Shown here in pieces: positions 11,895 through 24,400 of a DNA stretch of 64,000 nucleotides. The translations under genes and the position numbers were made by a program. How positions within the stretch are numbered: the first letter of the stretch is position 1; the number at the start of each line of letters is the position of its first letter. The stretch comes from Vitis vinifera (Eukaryota; Streptophyta; Magnoliopsida; Vitales; Vitaceae), in the NCBI RefSeq assembly GCF_030704535.1, contig NC_081818.1:22422001-22486000 (forward strand), in the 5' to 3' direction. The notes beneath the pieces are model-generated. The model did no database searches and was not told the origin of the DNA. It saw nothing but the letters and a program-made list of their open reading frames with translations.

Positions 11895-12442
11895 TTTCTA
11901 TTAGATTTGATTACATGACCATACGCATCTAATCTCTTCTCTAGGAAGAGATAGATACAACTCTGGTCATTTGCGAGAAAGAGAATGAATAATGTTTATT
12001 TAGACAGAAATTGGAGGAAGCTTTTCCCTCATGGCTGCCCTTCAGAAGGAAAGAATTGGTTGCTGTTTTGGACATATACAGTTTGGGTTGGTTTTTTTTG
12101 TTACTCCTAATTTAGAAAGTGCCTTTTTTTCTTTGAAAAGGAAAATACTTTCTGAACCAACTCTCCCAGAAGGTTATCCCACTGACTATCTTGGGTCTTC
12201 TGTCTGATCTGAATTAATTCCCAACTAAAATGTGAAAATGTCACATTGCTGTGAGAAAAAAATAAGAACAGATAAATAGAAGCATGATATCAAGGGGCAC
12301 AGTTCATACATTAGAAATATGAATCGGAAGCGATATGATCAGCATAAGGTTTTCAAGCTCGAATGCTTTTGAAAATCAGTGTATGTTTTACAAAAATATC
12401 ACCACATTTGTGATAGGATACATCAATTTAAATGCATGCATG
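11895..12442. other. Spacer: tetraspanin promoter side and 3' end of the BRCT-RING gene
   Basis: There is no gene. It holds the presumed promoter and 5' UTR of the tetraspanin and the 3' UTR of the next gene. I see no clear TATA box or repeat border. Confidence 0.4.
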
Positions 12443-15400
12443 CTAATGGAAGTGATGGTAGAGCATTCGGAGATCCTTGCAGTGAATGCATGTCCATGGC
12501 AACAAGGGGGGGTCCAAGCAATACGAATGAACGCATCGTATCCTGCAAAGATGGCAGCTTACAAGAAGATCCTCAGGTTCTCGGCAACGGCATTCACAAC
12601 AAACTGGTAGTCGTGAGGACTGCTCAACCCAGAAATAGAACACAAGAAAGTAACCATTAAAACTCAAATATATGCAAAATCCAATCATATTAAAGATGGG
12701 TATTTAAAATTACCTAAAAAAAAAAAAAAGAAAGAAAGAACGAACGAACAAAAAAGGCACGATTCTGCTACAAGCCTGGGTAATGAAAATCTCTTATGTA
12801 GGACAATGAGTGAATGGTGGAGTTTTCAAATATATCAAAAGAACTTGCCTGGACAAACCAAAAGAGCAGAGCCAATGGAGTTCTAGATTTTTATTTACAA
12901 CCAGAAAAACCTTGCTGTTAGTTATACTGCCCCTTTACCATATGTTTGGTTCTTGAAAAATTCAAAAGAAATTAGCAAAGAAAAATAGAAGGAAAGAAAA
13001 GTTAAAGAAAATAAATAAATTTAAATTAATAAATTATTTGTACATGCTTTGTCAAAATAACTTTAATCGCTTATTTTTCTTTTTTCCATGACTAACCAAA
13101 CATGAGAAAATTACTTTCTTTAGCATTTTTTTTTCCTTTTTCTTAGTACTTTTTAAAACCAAACATATAGAGCTGTCTAGTATATGGGATAGAAATTTAC
13201 CTGGGCTCCAAAACTGGGAGATTCTTGATCAGCAAGGATGAGAATATCTGATGTTGATGGGGCATACGGAATAGTTTGTGAGTATATTTTCTGATCAGAA
13301 TAAGCAGCATCATCCACTTTTGTGATGCTCACAAAACTAGCCTTGCACAAAGGGCATGTCGCAGTCTTTCTCCTTGAAGCCTGTAGAAGTTAATTTTTAC
13401 AAAATAAAATGAGCTCATCATAAAGAAAACAGAACATGATTTGCTGGTAGCCAAACTAGACAAGGCATAAGAATTCAGTTTATCAAAAGAAATAACCTCC
13501 TCACAAATTGAAAGCATGAGGTAATATTAAGCTCTCATAATTAAACAATCTGACTATGTATCTAGGATCCAGGAAAATATGGAACTGAACTATGCACTTG
13601 TTCAGGGCAACAAAAAATGTAATGATGAAAGGAAGAGATCTTTTGATAGGCAACACTGAATGGAAAGATAATAAAGTGTTCTTTGCACTTAAGCACTGGC
13701 AACTAATTGTTGCCCACAAATAAGTGAACTGCCCCTAGTCACAAAGTTCTCAAACCATCACCAGAGAAAGAGAAATAAAATAAAATAAAAAATAGAAAAC
13801 CTTCTGAAAAAAAAAAAAAATTGTCAGGGCTTATCACATTGTCCGACTACCTACCTTACAATCAAATCCTCTTAAGGGCTTGACCTAATACACTAGCATG
13901 CAACTCTAACTCTTCTAATGTGTAAAGTTACCAACAAAACTGAGTTGCCACTTGGCAAATTGGATTGACTAGGCTAATCATAGGGCTTTTCAGGTACCAG
14001 GATCATTCAATGTCTGTGAAATTGGCCATTAGAAAACAAGGGAAATATTTTAAAATAGATATCATCCAAACTGTTAGTGAACTCAAAATGTGACATTACT
14101 TAAACAGAATTATGAGGAACAGGACCCAGCTATTTCCCTAAAATGTAGAATCCAGGAAAGCACCAAAATTTAAATTTCATTACTATTCATTGATAATGAA
14201 GAAATAAAAGAAAAACATTAGGTCCATACAGTGAAGAGAATAGAAGCACAGTTTACAACTAAAATTTCTAACCTCCAGACTCTTAACTGGGAAATATAAG
14301 ATGAAGGATGAAGAATGAAATATATATATATATATACACACTATGAGAAAGATGCCCCTGAAGGTACCTCCATGCTTCACAGGATTTTTAACCATCTTTA
14401 AATTCCATTCTTTCTAATGATTCCCCAGAACCGCCCAAAGGTCGGGTTTGATCAGATCAATTCGCCCATGTTGAACCATTAGGTTTAACACAGCTGCCAC
14501 CTTCTTGTAGGTTTCGCTTTCTTTGAACGACATATGATCCTTTCCTGTCCTCCATTTCTCTCTTTTTAATAATATTCGGTTTCCCTATCCCGTTGTGAAA
14601 TGGGAGAGAGAGAGAGAGCGAGAGAGGGCGAGAGAGAGTGCGACGGGAAGTGCGATGGTGAGGAGGGGGAAAATAGCTCGGCGCCGCGTAGTAGAAGGAA
14701 GGAATGCAGATTCGCAGTGGAATCCAAGACGTTCGAGATTGTTGTGGATGATAGGAAAGGAAAAATCCAAATCCTCATCATGGAGAAGAAAGGGGGGGTT
14801 TCGTCATGGGTCCGCTTGGGACCGGAAAGTCTAGGGTTTTTCTTAGAAGGGCTAAACCTCTGTATCAAGGATGAGAAAGAAGCAAGATGGGGAAGGGAAT
14901 GGAAGGAACAGGGGAGAATGTACACTATGACGCGAGGGATAAACAGAGCAGGAGGATTTATCCGGCTAGGGGTCTCCGATCTAGAGAGAAAGAGGTTCTG
15001 CATTTTCATCCCGAGAGGCAGAAGGGATAAAAGGGGGTGGACGATCATGGCGGAGAAGCTTCACCAGTTGGTAGGTATTCTTGGTAGAAAACCAGAAAAC
15101 CAGGAAGTAAAGGCTATGGGGAAGGCTGTTGTGGGAAGATCGTACGCAACAATAGCGAAATGGCCACTGTCGGGCAAACCAAATGCAATCGTAGTGAAGG
15201 CTAAAAGGGAGGAAACAATAGGATTATTACAGAAATTGGAATGTTGTGTTGTGGCGAGCTGGAAAAACAGCTCAGGGGGAGAAGATCTTGAGAAATTGGG
15301 GCAATTTTGGGCAAAATCTTGGGATCTAAGAGGAAACTTAGGATTGGCTAAGCTAGAAAAGGAAAGAGTCCTGCTGGAATTTGAAGAGTTGGAAGAGGCA

Positions 15401-18400
15401 AGACGTGTTGTCTCCTCTGGAAATCGCTCGATGGGTGGAGTCCAGGTAGGGTTGGAGTTCTGGAACCCTAGGAGTGGATGCTGGGCAGAGGAGGAAGAAA
15501 GAAAGGAAGTTTGGGTGAGAATAGTCGGCCTCCCAATCTCGTTATGGAATCCGGTGATCTTGAAGAGAGTGGGGGACGAATGCGGTGGGTATATTATAGT
15601 TGATGAACAGACGAAGACGATGGGTGAGCTTCAGTGGGCTAGAATCTTGGTGAAATCGAGAGGAGAGTGCCGACCGAGCGTCCTAGAAATCGAAGTGGAG
15701 GAAGAGATTTATGTTATGTCCTTATGGTGGGAATGTCGACCGGTGCTGAGGAGGAATCGCAGACAAGAAACTGGTCGACAAAATATGGAGGTTAGGGGTG
15801 AGGGTGCTTCACGCACGAAGCAACGAGTGGAGGAGGAGCGGGTGAGCGTGAGGCTCGAGACACTAAACTAGTCAGTCGAAGGGAAGGGTGAGCAGGGGGT
15901 TGGGTCAGGTCGGGCGAAGGCAATCCAAGATCTAAGCCCAACAACCCAGATTTGGGCCTCAACCGATAAATCATTACATGGGTTGCATTCTTTAAGCCCA
16001 ATCGTGGGCCCAAATGAGACAACGCGGGTCGATGGGCTTAGCCTGGCCAGCGGGTCTATGGACCTTAAGATGAAAGGAGTGGTGGGCAGTGAGGTTGGCC
16101 TAGAAGCAGGCCCTTCGTATAGGGCTGATGATGTGGGCTGCCTTGCCAAAGGCTCAGCTTCGCCAAAAGTCCAATCTTCAAGCAAAGGCCCAACTTATGC
16201 AAAGGGCTGCCTTAATCAGCCTGATCTAGATGGAAAGTTAAGGGAGGGCCCAATCTCGCCAGTAGCCCAAGTTCCAAATAAGGACCCTCAGGAGAAGAAC
16301 TTCCTATTGAAGTACTGCATCTCAAGTAACGGGAATCCTCCTGAGACAAAGTCCTTTGTTGCGCAGGAGTCTGAGGATACGAGGAAGCAACAAGGTGTGG
16401 CTAGGTTGTCAGAGATAGATAGGGCATTTGAAGAGGAATCATTGAGGTATGGAATGGGGTCTTGTTCTTGGGGGAAAAGGGCTTTGGGGGCTTCTCATCT
16501 CAATTCTATTCTTTTTTATCGGACTCCGGGGGGGGGGGGGGGGAGTTTTACGATCGTTCTGGGGATTGGACGAGGAAGTACAGGTTGATAAGACTATGTG
16601 GTTAACAATGTATGAGGCTTGTAATGAAAGGATCAATGGCTGTAGGGAAGTGGAAGTAATCAAAAGTAGCAGTGGCAAAGCCAGGGGGATGGATGGGGTC
16701 TGTGACACATATGATGCTCAAGTCGAGAGAAGTGAGCCTGAGGAAAAATGGGAAGAGAGTAGCTTGGCAAAGTTCAGCCAGTTCCTAGGATTTCCGATGG
16801 AGGGGCTAGAGAAGGAAATATTAAATTTTTTTATTAAAATCAGAAAAAGAAAGGAGAAAATACATAGTAAAGAGCTACTGGAAAGGCCTAAGTTTGAAAG
16901 GGAGCTAAAAAGGATGGAATGTTCCGTAAACTATGAGAGAGGGGAATAAACAGAAAGGCTCGGTACAGGGCAAAGGGCGCCAAATTGTGATTGTCCAATG
17001 AAGTTGAAAATTATGAGCTGGAACGTGAGGGGAGCAAATGATAGCTCCAAAAGAAAAATTATTAAGACTTTCATAAGGAACCAAAGGGTGGACTTAATCT
17101 GTATTCAGGAGACAAAGATCTAATCTATGTCGGATGGCATTGTGAGAAGTTTAGGCTCCGGGAGATTCCTAGATTGGAAAGTAGTGAATGCGGAGGGGGC
17201 TTCGGGAGGAATTCTCATTTGCTGGGATAGAAGGTCTCTAGACATCCTAGATTGGGAGGAGGGACATTTTACGCTATCTTGCAGATTCCGGAATGTAGAA
17301 AATGGGGTTGTTTGGGTCTTTACGGGAGTGTATGGCCTTTTCTCTAAAGTGGAAAGGGATGAATTATGGGAAGAGTTTGGGGCGATTAGAGGGTTGTGGG
17401 AAGATCCCTGGTGCTTAGGGGGGGATTTTAATATTACTTTGTTTCAAAGGAAAAGGAGTAGCCAGAGGAGAATAAGTTCAGCTATGAGAAAGTTTGCTGA
17501 GATTGTGGATGATCTTGGGTTGGTGGATCTTCCCCTACAGGGGGGAGAATTCACTTGGAATGGGGGCCATAATAATCAGGCTTGGGCAAGATTGGACAGG
17601 TTCCTTGTGTCCCTTAGTTGGGTTGATCAATTCAGTGGGATCACCCAAAGCAGGCTGCCTCGGCCGGTTTCCGATCATTTCCCAATGACGTTAGTGGGGG
17701 GTGGGATAAGACAAGGCCCGGTTCCATTCAGATTTGAGAATATGTGGCTTAAGGTTGAGGGATTCAAGGTCAGGGGCAGTGCTAGTTATAAATTGGCTCA
17801 TAAGATGAAGGAAATCAAACAGAAGTTGAAAGTTTGCAATAGAGAAGTCTTTGGAAAGCTGGATTGTAACAAATCCTTAGCTTTGCAACAGGTGGAATTC
17901 TGGGATAGGAAGGAAAGTGAGAGAATTCTGACTGTGGAAGAAACAGAGCTTAAAAAAGAGGCAAAAGAAAATTATAAAAAATGGGTGCTTATGGAGGAAA
18001 CCCATTGGAGACAACTCTCAAGGGAAATATGGTTAAAGGAAGGGGATAGAAACACGGGTTTCTTCCATCGCATGGCAAGCGTACACCGTAGAAATAACTT
18101 ATTGGAGAGAATTAAGATCAATGGAGAATGGCTGCTAGAGGAGCAGGAGATTAGGGAAGGAATTGCTAATGCGTTTCATAATATGCTTTCAGAAGATATG
18201 GGGTGGAAGGCGGACATTGGGAGACTTCTGTTTAATCAGATCAGCCAACAAGAAGCTGAGAACCTGGAGAGATTCTTCACAGAGGATGAAATCCATGCGG
18301 CCTTGATGGAGATGAATGGGGATAAAGCCTCTGGCCCGGATGGTTTTACTATGGCTTTTTGGCAAAGCTGTTAGGATTTTGTTAAAGAGGAGATTCTAGA

Positions 18401-21400
18401 AATGTTCAAGGACTTCTACGAACATAGCTCTTTCCTCAAGAGCCTCAACAATACTTTCTTGGTTCTGATTCCCAAGAAAAGTGGGGCTGAGGACCTTGGA
18501 GATTTTAGACCTATTAGTCTCCTGGGAGGGCTTTACAAGTTATTGGCTAAAGTGCTAGCTAACAGATTGAAGAAAGTAGTTGGAAAGGTGGTTTCTACTT
18601 CTCAGAATGCCTTTGTGAGGGGAAGACAAATTCTTGACGCTTCCTTAATTGCAAATGAAGTGATAGACTCGTGGCAGAAATGAAAAGAAAAGGGCCTTAT
18701 TTGCAAATTGGATATAGAAAAAGTTTATGACAGCATCAATTGGAAGTTTTTGCTAAAGGTTTTGCAAAAGATGGGTTTTGGGTCCAAGTGGGTGGGGTGG
18801 ATGTGGAGCTGCCTATCCTCACTTAAATTTTCAGTGTTGGTTAATGGGGTGCCTGCAAGCTTCTTTCCTAGCACTAAAGGCCTTAGACAAGTAGATCCCC
18901 TGTCTCCTTACCTCTTTGTTATGGGAATGGAAGTGCTAGATGTCCTTATTAGGAGAGCTGTGGAGGGGGGTTTTTTATCAGGATGTAACATAAGGGGTGG
19001 AAGTAGACCCCCTTTGAACATCTCTCATTTGTTTTTTGCTGACGACACAATTATATTCTGTGAGGCTAGTAAGGATCATCTAACTCACTTAAGTTGGATT
19101 TTAATCTGGTTTGAAGCGGCTTCGGGCCTAAGGATTAACTTAGCTAAGAGTGAAATTATTCCAGTTGGAGAGGTGGTGGAGATGGAGGAGTTAGCTGTTG
19201 AGCTAGGCTGCAGGGTGGGATCCTTACCTTCTCAGTACTTGGGTCTCCCTCTAGGGGCTCCCAACAGAGCGCCTTATATGTGGGATGGGGTGGAAGAGAG
19301 AGTAAGGAGGAGACTAGCGCTTTGGAAACGGCAATATATCTCTTAAGGGGGAAGAGTCACTTTAATAAAAAGTACTTTGGCTAGCATGCCAATCTATCAA
19401 ATGTCTATTTTCAGAATGCCCAAGGTTGTTGCTAGAAGACTTGAGAAAGTGCAAAGGGATTTTTTGTGGGGAGGGGGAAATAGGAAGGGGAAAATTCATC
19501 TTGTTAAATGGGAGGTGGTTTGTAAAGACAAGGATAAAGGTGGGCTAGGCCTTAGGAAGCTAGCCATGTTGAACAAAGCTTTACTTGGCAAGTGGATATG
19601 GAGGTATGCTTGTGATAAAGATAACCTTTGGAAACAAGTGATCAAGGTGAAGTATGGGTAGGAGGGTCTTGGTTGGAGGCTAAAGAAGGCTAATGGGGCT
19701 GTTGGAGTAGGGGTTTGGAAGGAGATTTGGAAAGAATCAGAGTGGTGTTGGGACAACATGATGCTCCGAGTAGGGAAGGGCAACACGATCAAATTTTGGA
19801 TAGATGTGTGGTGTTCTGATTCAGCGTTGTCCCACTGCTTTCCTCATCTCTTTGGCATGGCTGCTCAAAGGAATTCAACGGTTGAGGAAATGTGGGATCA
19901 AAGTTCGGGTCAAGGAAATTGGAATCTAAATTTTTTGAGAGATTTCAATGATTGAGAGTTGGATTCGGTTGGGGAATTTCTCCATATGCTGAGGGGTTAT
20001 AAGCCCTCTTTGAAGGAAGATTCAGTCCTGTGGAGGCAAGGAAGAAGTGGTCAGTTCAGGGTCAAGGAAGCTTATAGATTGTTGACTAAGTCTGATGACA
20101 TAGATTTTCCTTCAAGAAGCATTTGGGTGGCAAGGGTGCCAACTAAAGTTGCTTTCTTCGCATGGGAGGCGACGTGGGGGAAGGTGCTTACGTTGGATAG
20201 ACTTCAAAGAAGAGGGGTGCAACTTCCAAACTGTTGTTTCCTGTGTGGATGTGAAGAAGAAAGTGTAAATCATATCCTTATACATTGTACAGTGGTTAGA
20301 GCTTTGTAGGATATTGTTTTTGGTTTAGTTGATGAGAAATGGGTTTTTCCAGAAACTATAAAGGAGGTATTAGCTAGTTGGAGGGGCTCGTTTGTTGGGA
20401 AGAAAAGGAAAAAGATTTGGGACGCCATTTCGTTGTGTATTTTTTGAACGGTGTGGAAGGAGAGGAATAGATTAGCCTTTGGGGGGGTGTGTTGAACATT
20501 CAGAAGTTAAAGAATTTTTTTGTCTGTAATTTGTGGAGTTGGGCCAAATTGTATGTAGGTGAGGAGGCGTTCTCCCTTATAGGCTTCCTGGAGTGGATAA
20601 CATCCACTTAAAGGGAGGTGATTCTTTTTGTCTTTGTTCTTTTGAGGCTTTAGCCGCCTTGTATACTCCCTGTATACTTTGTGGCGTTTTGCCTTTTTAA
20701 TGCATATCCTTCACTTATCAAAATATATATATATATATATATATACACACTTGTGCATCACATGCACTTGTAATTTTCCATGTTGAGAAAACTGGGGATT
20801 TAACCAATAAAAATTGTTCTTTATCACGAAAAGCTTCAATGAGCATATAAACCCCTAAGAAAAGAAAGAAGAAGAGAGAGAGAGAGAAAGATAAAAAGTG
20901 AATGCACAGAGAACATGTACCATGTGGTCAGCCCAGCTTTGGATACAAGAGTAGCAGAAGCGATGTCCACAGGGCAAGACACCTCTGGTTGAAGAGAATT
21001 CTGTCCAGCATATTACACATGATAAATTTGCTGAAGTAGGGATCATTTGTCGAATCCGATCCCCGTCTTTGATTTCACTATTTATGTTATCCTCAATATC
21101 AAAACCCTCATCCTGAGATGTTCTTTCTGGAACAGTTGATAATTTCTCACCATGCAATTTTGAATCCTTAGAAGCAAGACTGTGGTTCAAATCTCTTATC
21201 TCTTCAACATCTTCCAAAGTTCCATCTCTATGACTACCATGGTCATAAAACCCATCATCGGATGTTAATCTTCTAATTGTCGAAGTACTCTCATCCCTGA
21301 CACCATCTGAACAGTTAGGCGGAGGCCCAAGATTACTTCGTCTGTTACGAGCTGTAATTAGGTTGCATTCTTTATCAGAGTCAGAAAGCAAAGACTCCAA

Positions 21401-24400
21401 CATATCTCTACTGGCATTCTTTTTAACAAGCCTCCGACCTTTACGAGAAGGTTCAGATGAAGTACTGCTGTAGATATAATTGCAATTACTCCTTTTCTGC
21501 CTTACAGAATGTCGGTGGGAACGAAAACTTGATTCTTCATGCTATTCAAGGAGAAACAAAAAGCCCCAAAGTTTCAATGGTAAACACAATAACTAACATA
21601 CTCTTTTCCTGAGTTAAATATTGCAGAAGAAAAACTTAAAGAGAAAGAAGAATATAAATGAGTAGGTTTATCAAGTGAACAGAACTCAAAGCAATAGCAA
21701 CAACGATTCTAAGCAACAAAACCAGGAGAAAAGAAATAGAGAACAATATGTCCCAAAAATGTGGATAAGTATCACAAAAACAAAACAGTGCGCCCTTATG
21801 ATAAGTAGAAACCCCTAAGAAACAAAAGGTTCAACGATTCTCTAACAACCGCAACAATAGAGCTTTGAGAAAATGAAGTAATTCTACCACCAGGTGGAGT
21901 GAATTTGCATGCCAAACTTAAATCATATTAGTCAGTGAAATCATAATAATCTTATAATTAGAATGACTTTCCTGTTTGCTACTACTCCATTGACTGATAT
22001 CTCCAACAATCATGATCTTAACTAGATAAAATAATTCCCATTTTCACTCCAGCATGCACATAACTTCCCAATCATATCATCTGAACTAGATAAGTGTTCT
22101 AAGTCCACAATAGATTGAAAAATTAGCTATGGTTAAACCAGGAGACCAAATCCAATCTCATTAGAATTCCAAACATGTCTTCTTGAAAAGATACTTAAAT
22201 GCACATTGAATTACTTTTCACATTGTTGTTGACTTCTCTGCTCAATGTTAATAGCCCATATACGAATTTCACATGAAATTATGGAGAACATAAAATACTT
22301 AGGCTTCGTTTGGATACACTTTCTGTTTTTATTTTTAAAAATAAAAATTTCTATATGAAAAGTAGAAACTCTTATACAAAAAGTATAAACTTACCTTATG
22401 TCCTTAAAAATTACTTTCAAAAAATTTTAAAATTCAAGGCAATAAAAATTTGTAATAGCTCAATTTTTTTTCTCGGTCCTAAAAAACCTTTACATTTTCA
22501 TTGTAAGCCTCTAAGAGTCCTGTATTTTAGATAGAAGTTACTACTATTTTCTGTTTTTAAAAACAGAAAACAGAAAGTGTATACACACGGACACTTAGGT
22601 GGTGTTTGTTTTTTTACTTAATTCTAAATAGAACCTTAATACTTAATAGTATTAAATATTAGGTTGTTTGTTTTTGTAGTATTTTATTTCTATTAAGTAT
22701 TAAAAAGTAAAAAAAAAACCATTGTGTTTTTTTTCTATTTAGAAAAAGCCACATATTTTGGCTTTTTCTATTTAGTAAAAAGTTTATAATAAGTCATGAA
22801 AAAGTAAAAAATCAAACAACCTAAATTCTAAAACTAAATGGTTTTAAGCAAAAAGCCAAAAAAACAAACACCACCTTAGTTTTCTACAAAATTGAAGAGC
22901 AAGTTTAACCACTCTTAAATTTTTTAATGCAATTTAAGAAGCTCACTCTTAATTCTTTACTTATAAGTCAACACATCAAACTGATAGAATTCATCCTGTT
23001 CTAGTGTAATTAATTGAACCATAATATTAGTTAAATTATACCCACTGTACTCTATGAAAAAAGGCATCATATATTAGATTGTCTTGTTACCTCATTTAGC
23101 AAAAAAGAGTCAATCCAAACAGCATCATCAGCACCTCCCCACCCCTTATCAACCCACAGTTCTTTAGAGATATCACAAGCACTGCCTCGGACAGAATGTG
23201 CTCTACCATTCTTCTTAGTCAGAGGATTTGCCTTCTCAGAAACCAGTGGAACTTCTAATGATAATGGCCCCACTTCTTGCCCACTGCCAAGAATCAAAAG
23301 CCAATAAATGTAAGTCCTAGATCATGAATTTATTAGTAATGATACAAAAAAGGCAGCAGTGACTGCAGTGGCCAAGGGCAGGTGACCCTTGAAGCTGAAC
23401 ATTTTGGCTGCTGTTTGGGTAGGCTTAAAGTTAAAATTTATGGGCACATAGGCATAGTCTAGTCCTGAAGCGCAGTAGGACATCGACTTGAAATTAAGGC
23501 CTGGATGATGCTGCATTAGTATGTATTTTATGATTATTTTATACATGCACATACACAGAGACATGCACAGACCAGGCTGCTATGCACACACTATAAAATA
23601 TTTAAACCTAAGCCCAAAGCCACCCCATACCCCAGGTCTGTATGGCATCACCATGTTCAGCATGTTGGCTCTGCCCAAGCTCACTCCTACGGATGACAAG
23701 CAAATCCAAATGTGGTTAGAAAACAAACAGCTCAGATTTAAGCCAAGATTTCTGCCTAAACTACATGACAGGTTTTCTGTATCTGTGCCTTGATTTTAGT
23801 AGAGTACTCCACATCTTAAATTACATTTAAAGAACATAATGCCTTTATGTTTGTATTATGCTAAATATTCAGGGCATATATAAAATAACACAATTAACTC
23901 CAGGTGATTATTAAATACTGCCTTATTGATGGCTTTTCTGTATCAAACAACCGGCCAAAGGAGACAAGTGACTTATATAAAAGGTAGGCACTTCTGATCA
24001 AAAAATATATATATAAAAGGTAGGCGCTTTTTACAATTGCATGGCAGAGCAGTCTTGCATCAAAGTAGAAAGTGATAAACACCAGGTATACAAGATCCTT
24101 AGATGTGGTAAGAAGGTTATCCCCCACACTTCACTCAAAGTTCCATCAAATACTCAAAAAATCTATAGAGAGGAAGAAGTATCACAACAAAAATTAAACA
24201 ATTAAACAGGAATATTATATAGATGTGACAATTTTTTGCTCATGCCTGTCAAGTGATCCTGAGATCCAATGCCATTAATCCAATGCCATTAAGGCCTGGC
24301 TCAAGTGGCAAGGGATTGGAGTGAAGATGTAGGAGGCTCCAGGTTCAAGTTCCAACAAAGACAAAAAGAAAAAATGCTACCTATTAAAAAAAACCTGAGA

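Larger units (their letters stand above)
14343..20720 (+). mobile_element. L1-type LINE, near full length, inside an intron
   Basis: This non-LTR retrotransposon has two ORFs in the usual order. ORF1 (14600-16949) is nucleic-acid-binding. ORF2 (16998-20611) carries endonuclease, reverse transcriptase and a C-terminal zf-RVT-like region. The 3' tail ends TTATCAAAA at about 20714-20722. It lies on the strand opposite to the BRCT-RING gene, within its 13381-20920 intron. The likely 5' end is just after the (TA)n ACACACT copy at 14342, making the element about 6.4 kb. A GA-rich stretch at 14600-14640 marks the start of ORF1. Damage is light for a plant LINE, so the insertion is probably not very old. 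Confidence 0.8.

Noticed and set aside
24297..24353. A functional tRNA gene
   Set aside because: Boxes A and B are present, but no cloverleaf acceptor or anticodon arm can be drawn, and flanking duplications plus an A-rich tail show a SINE.
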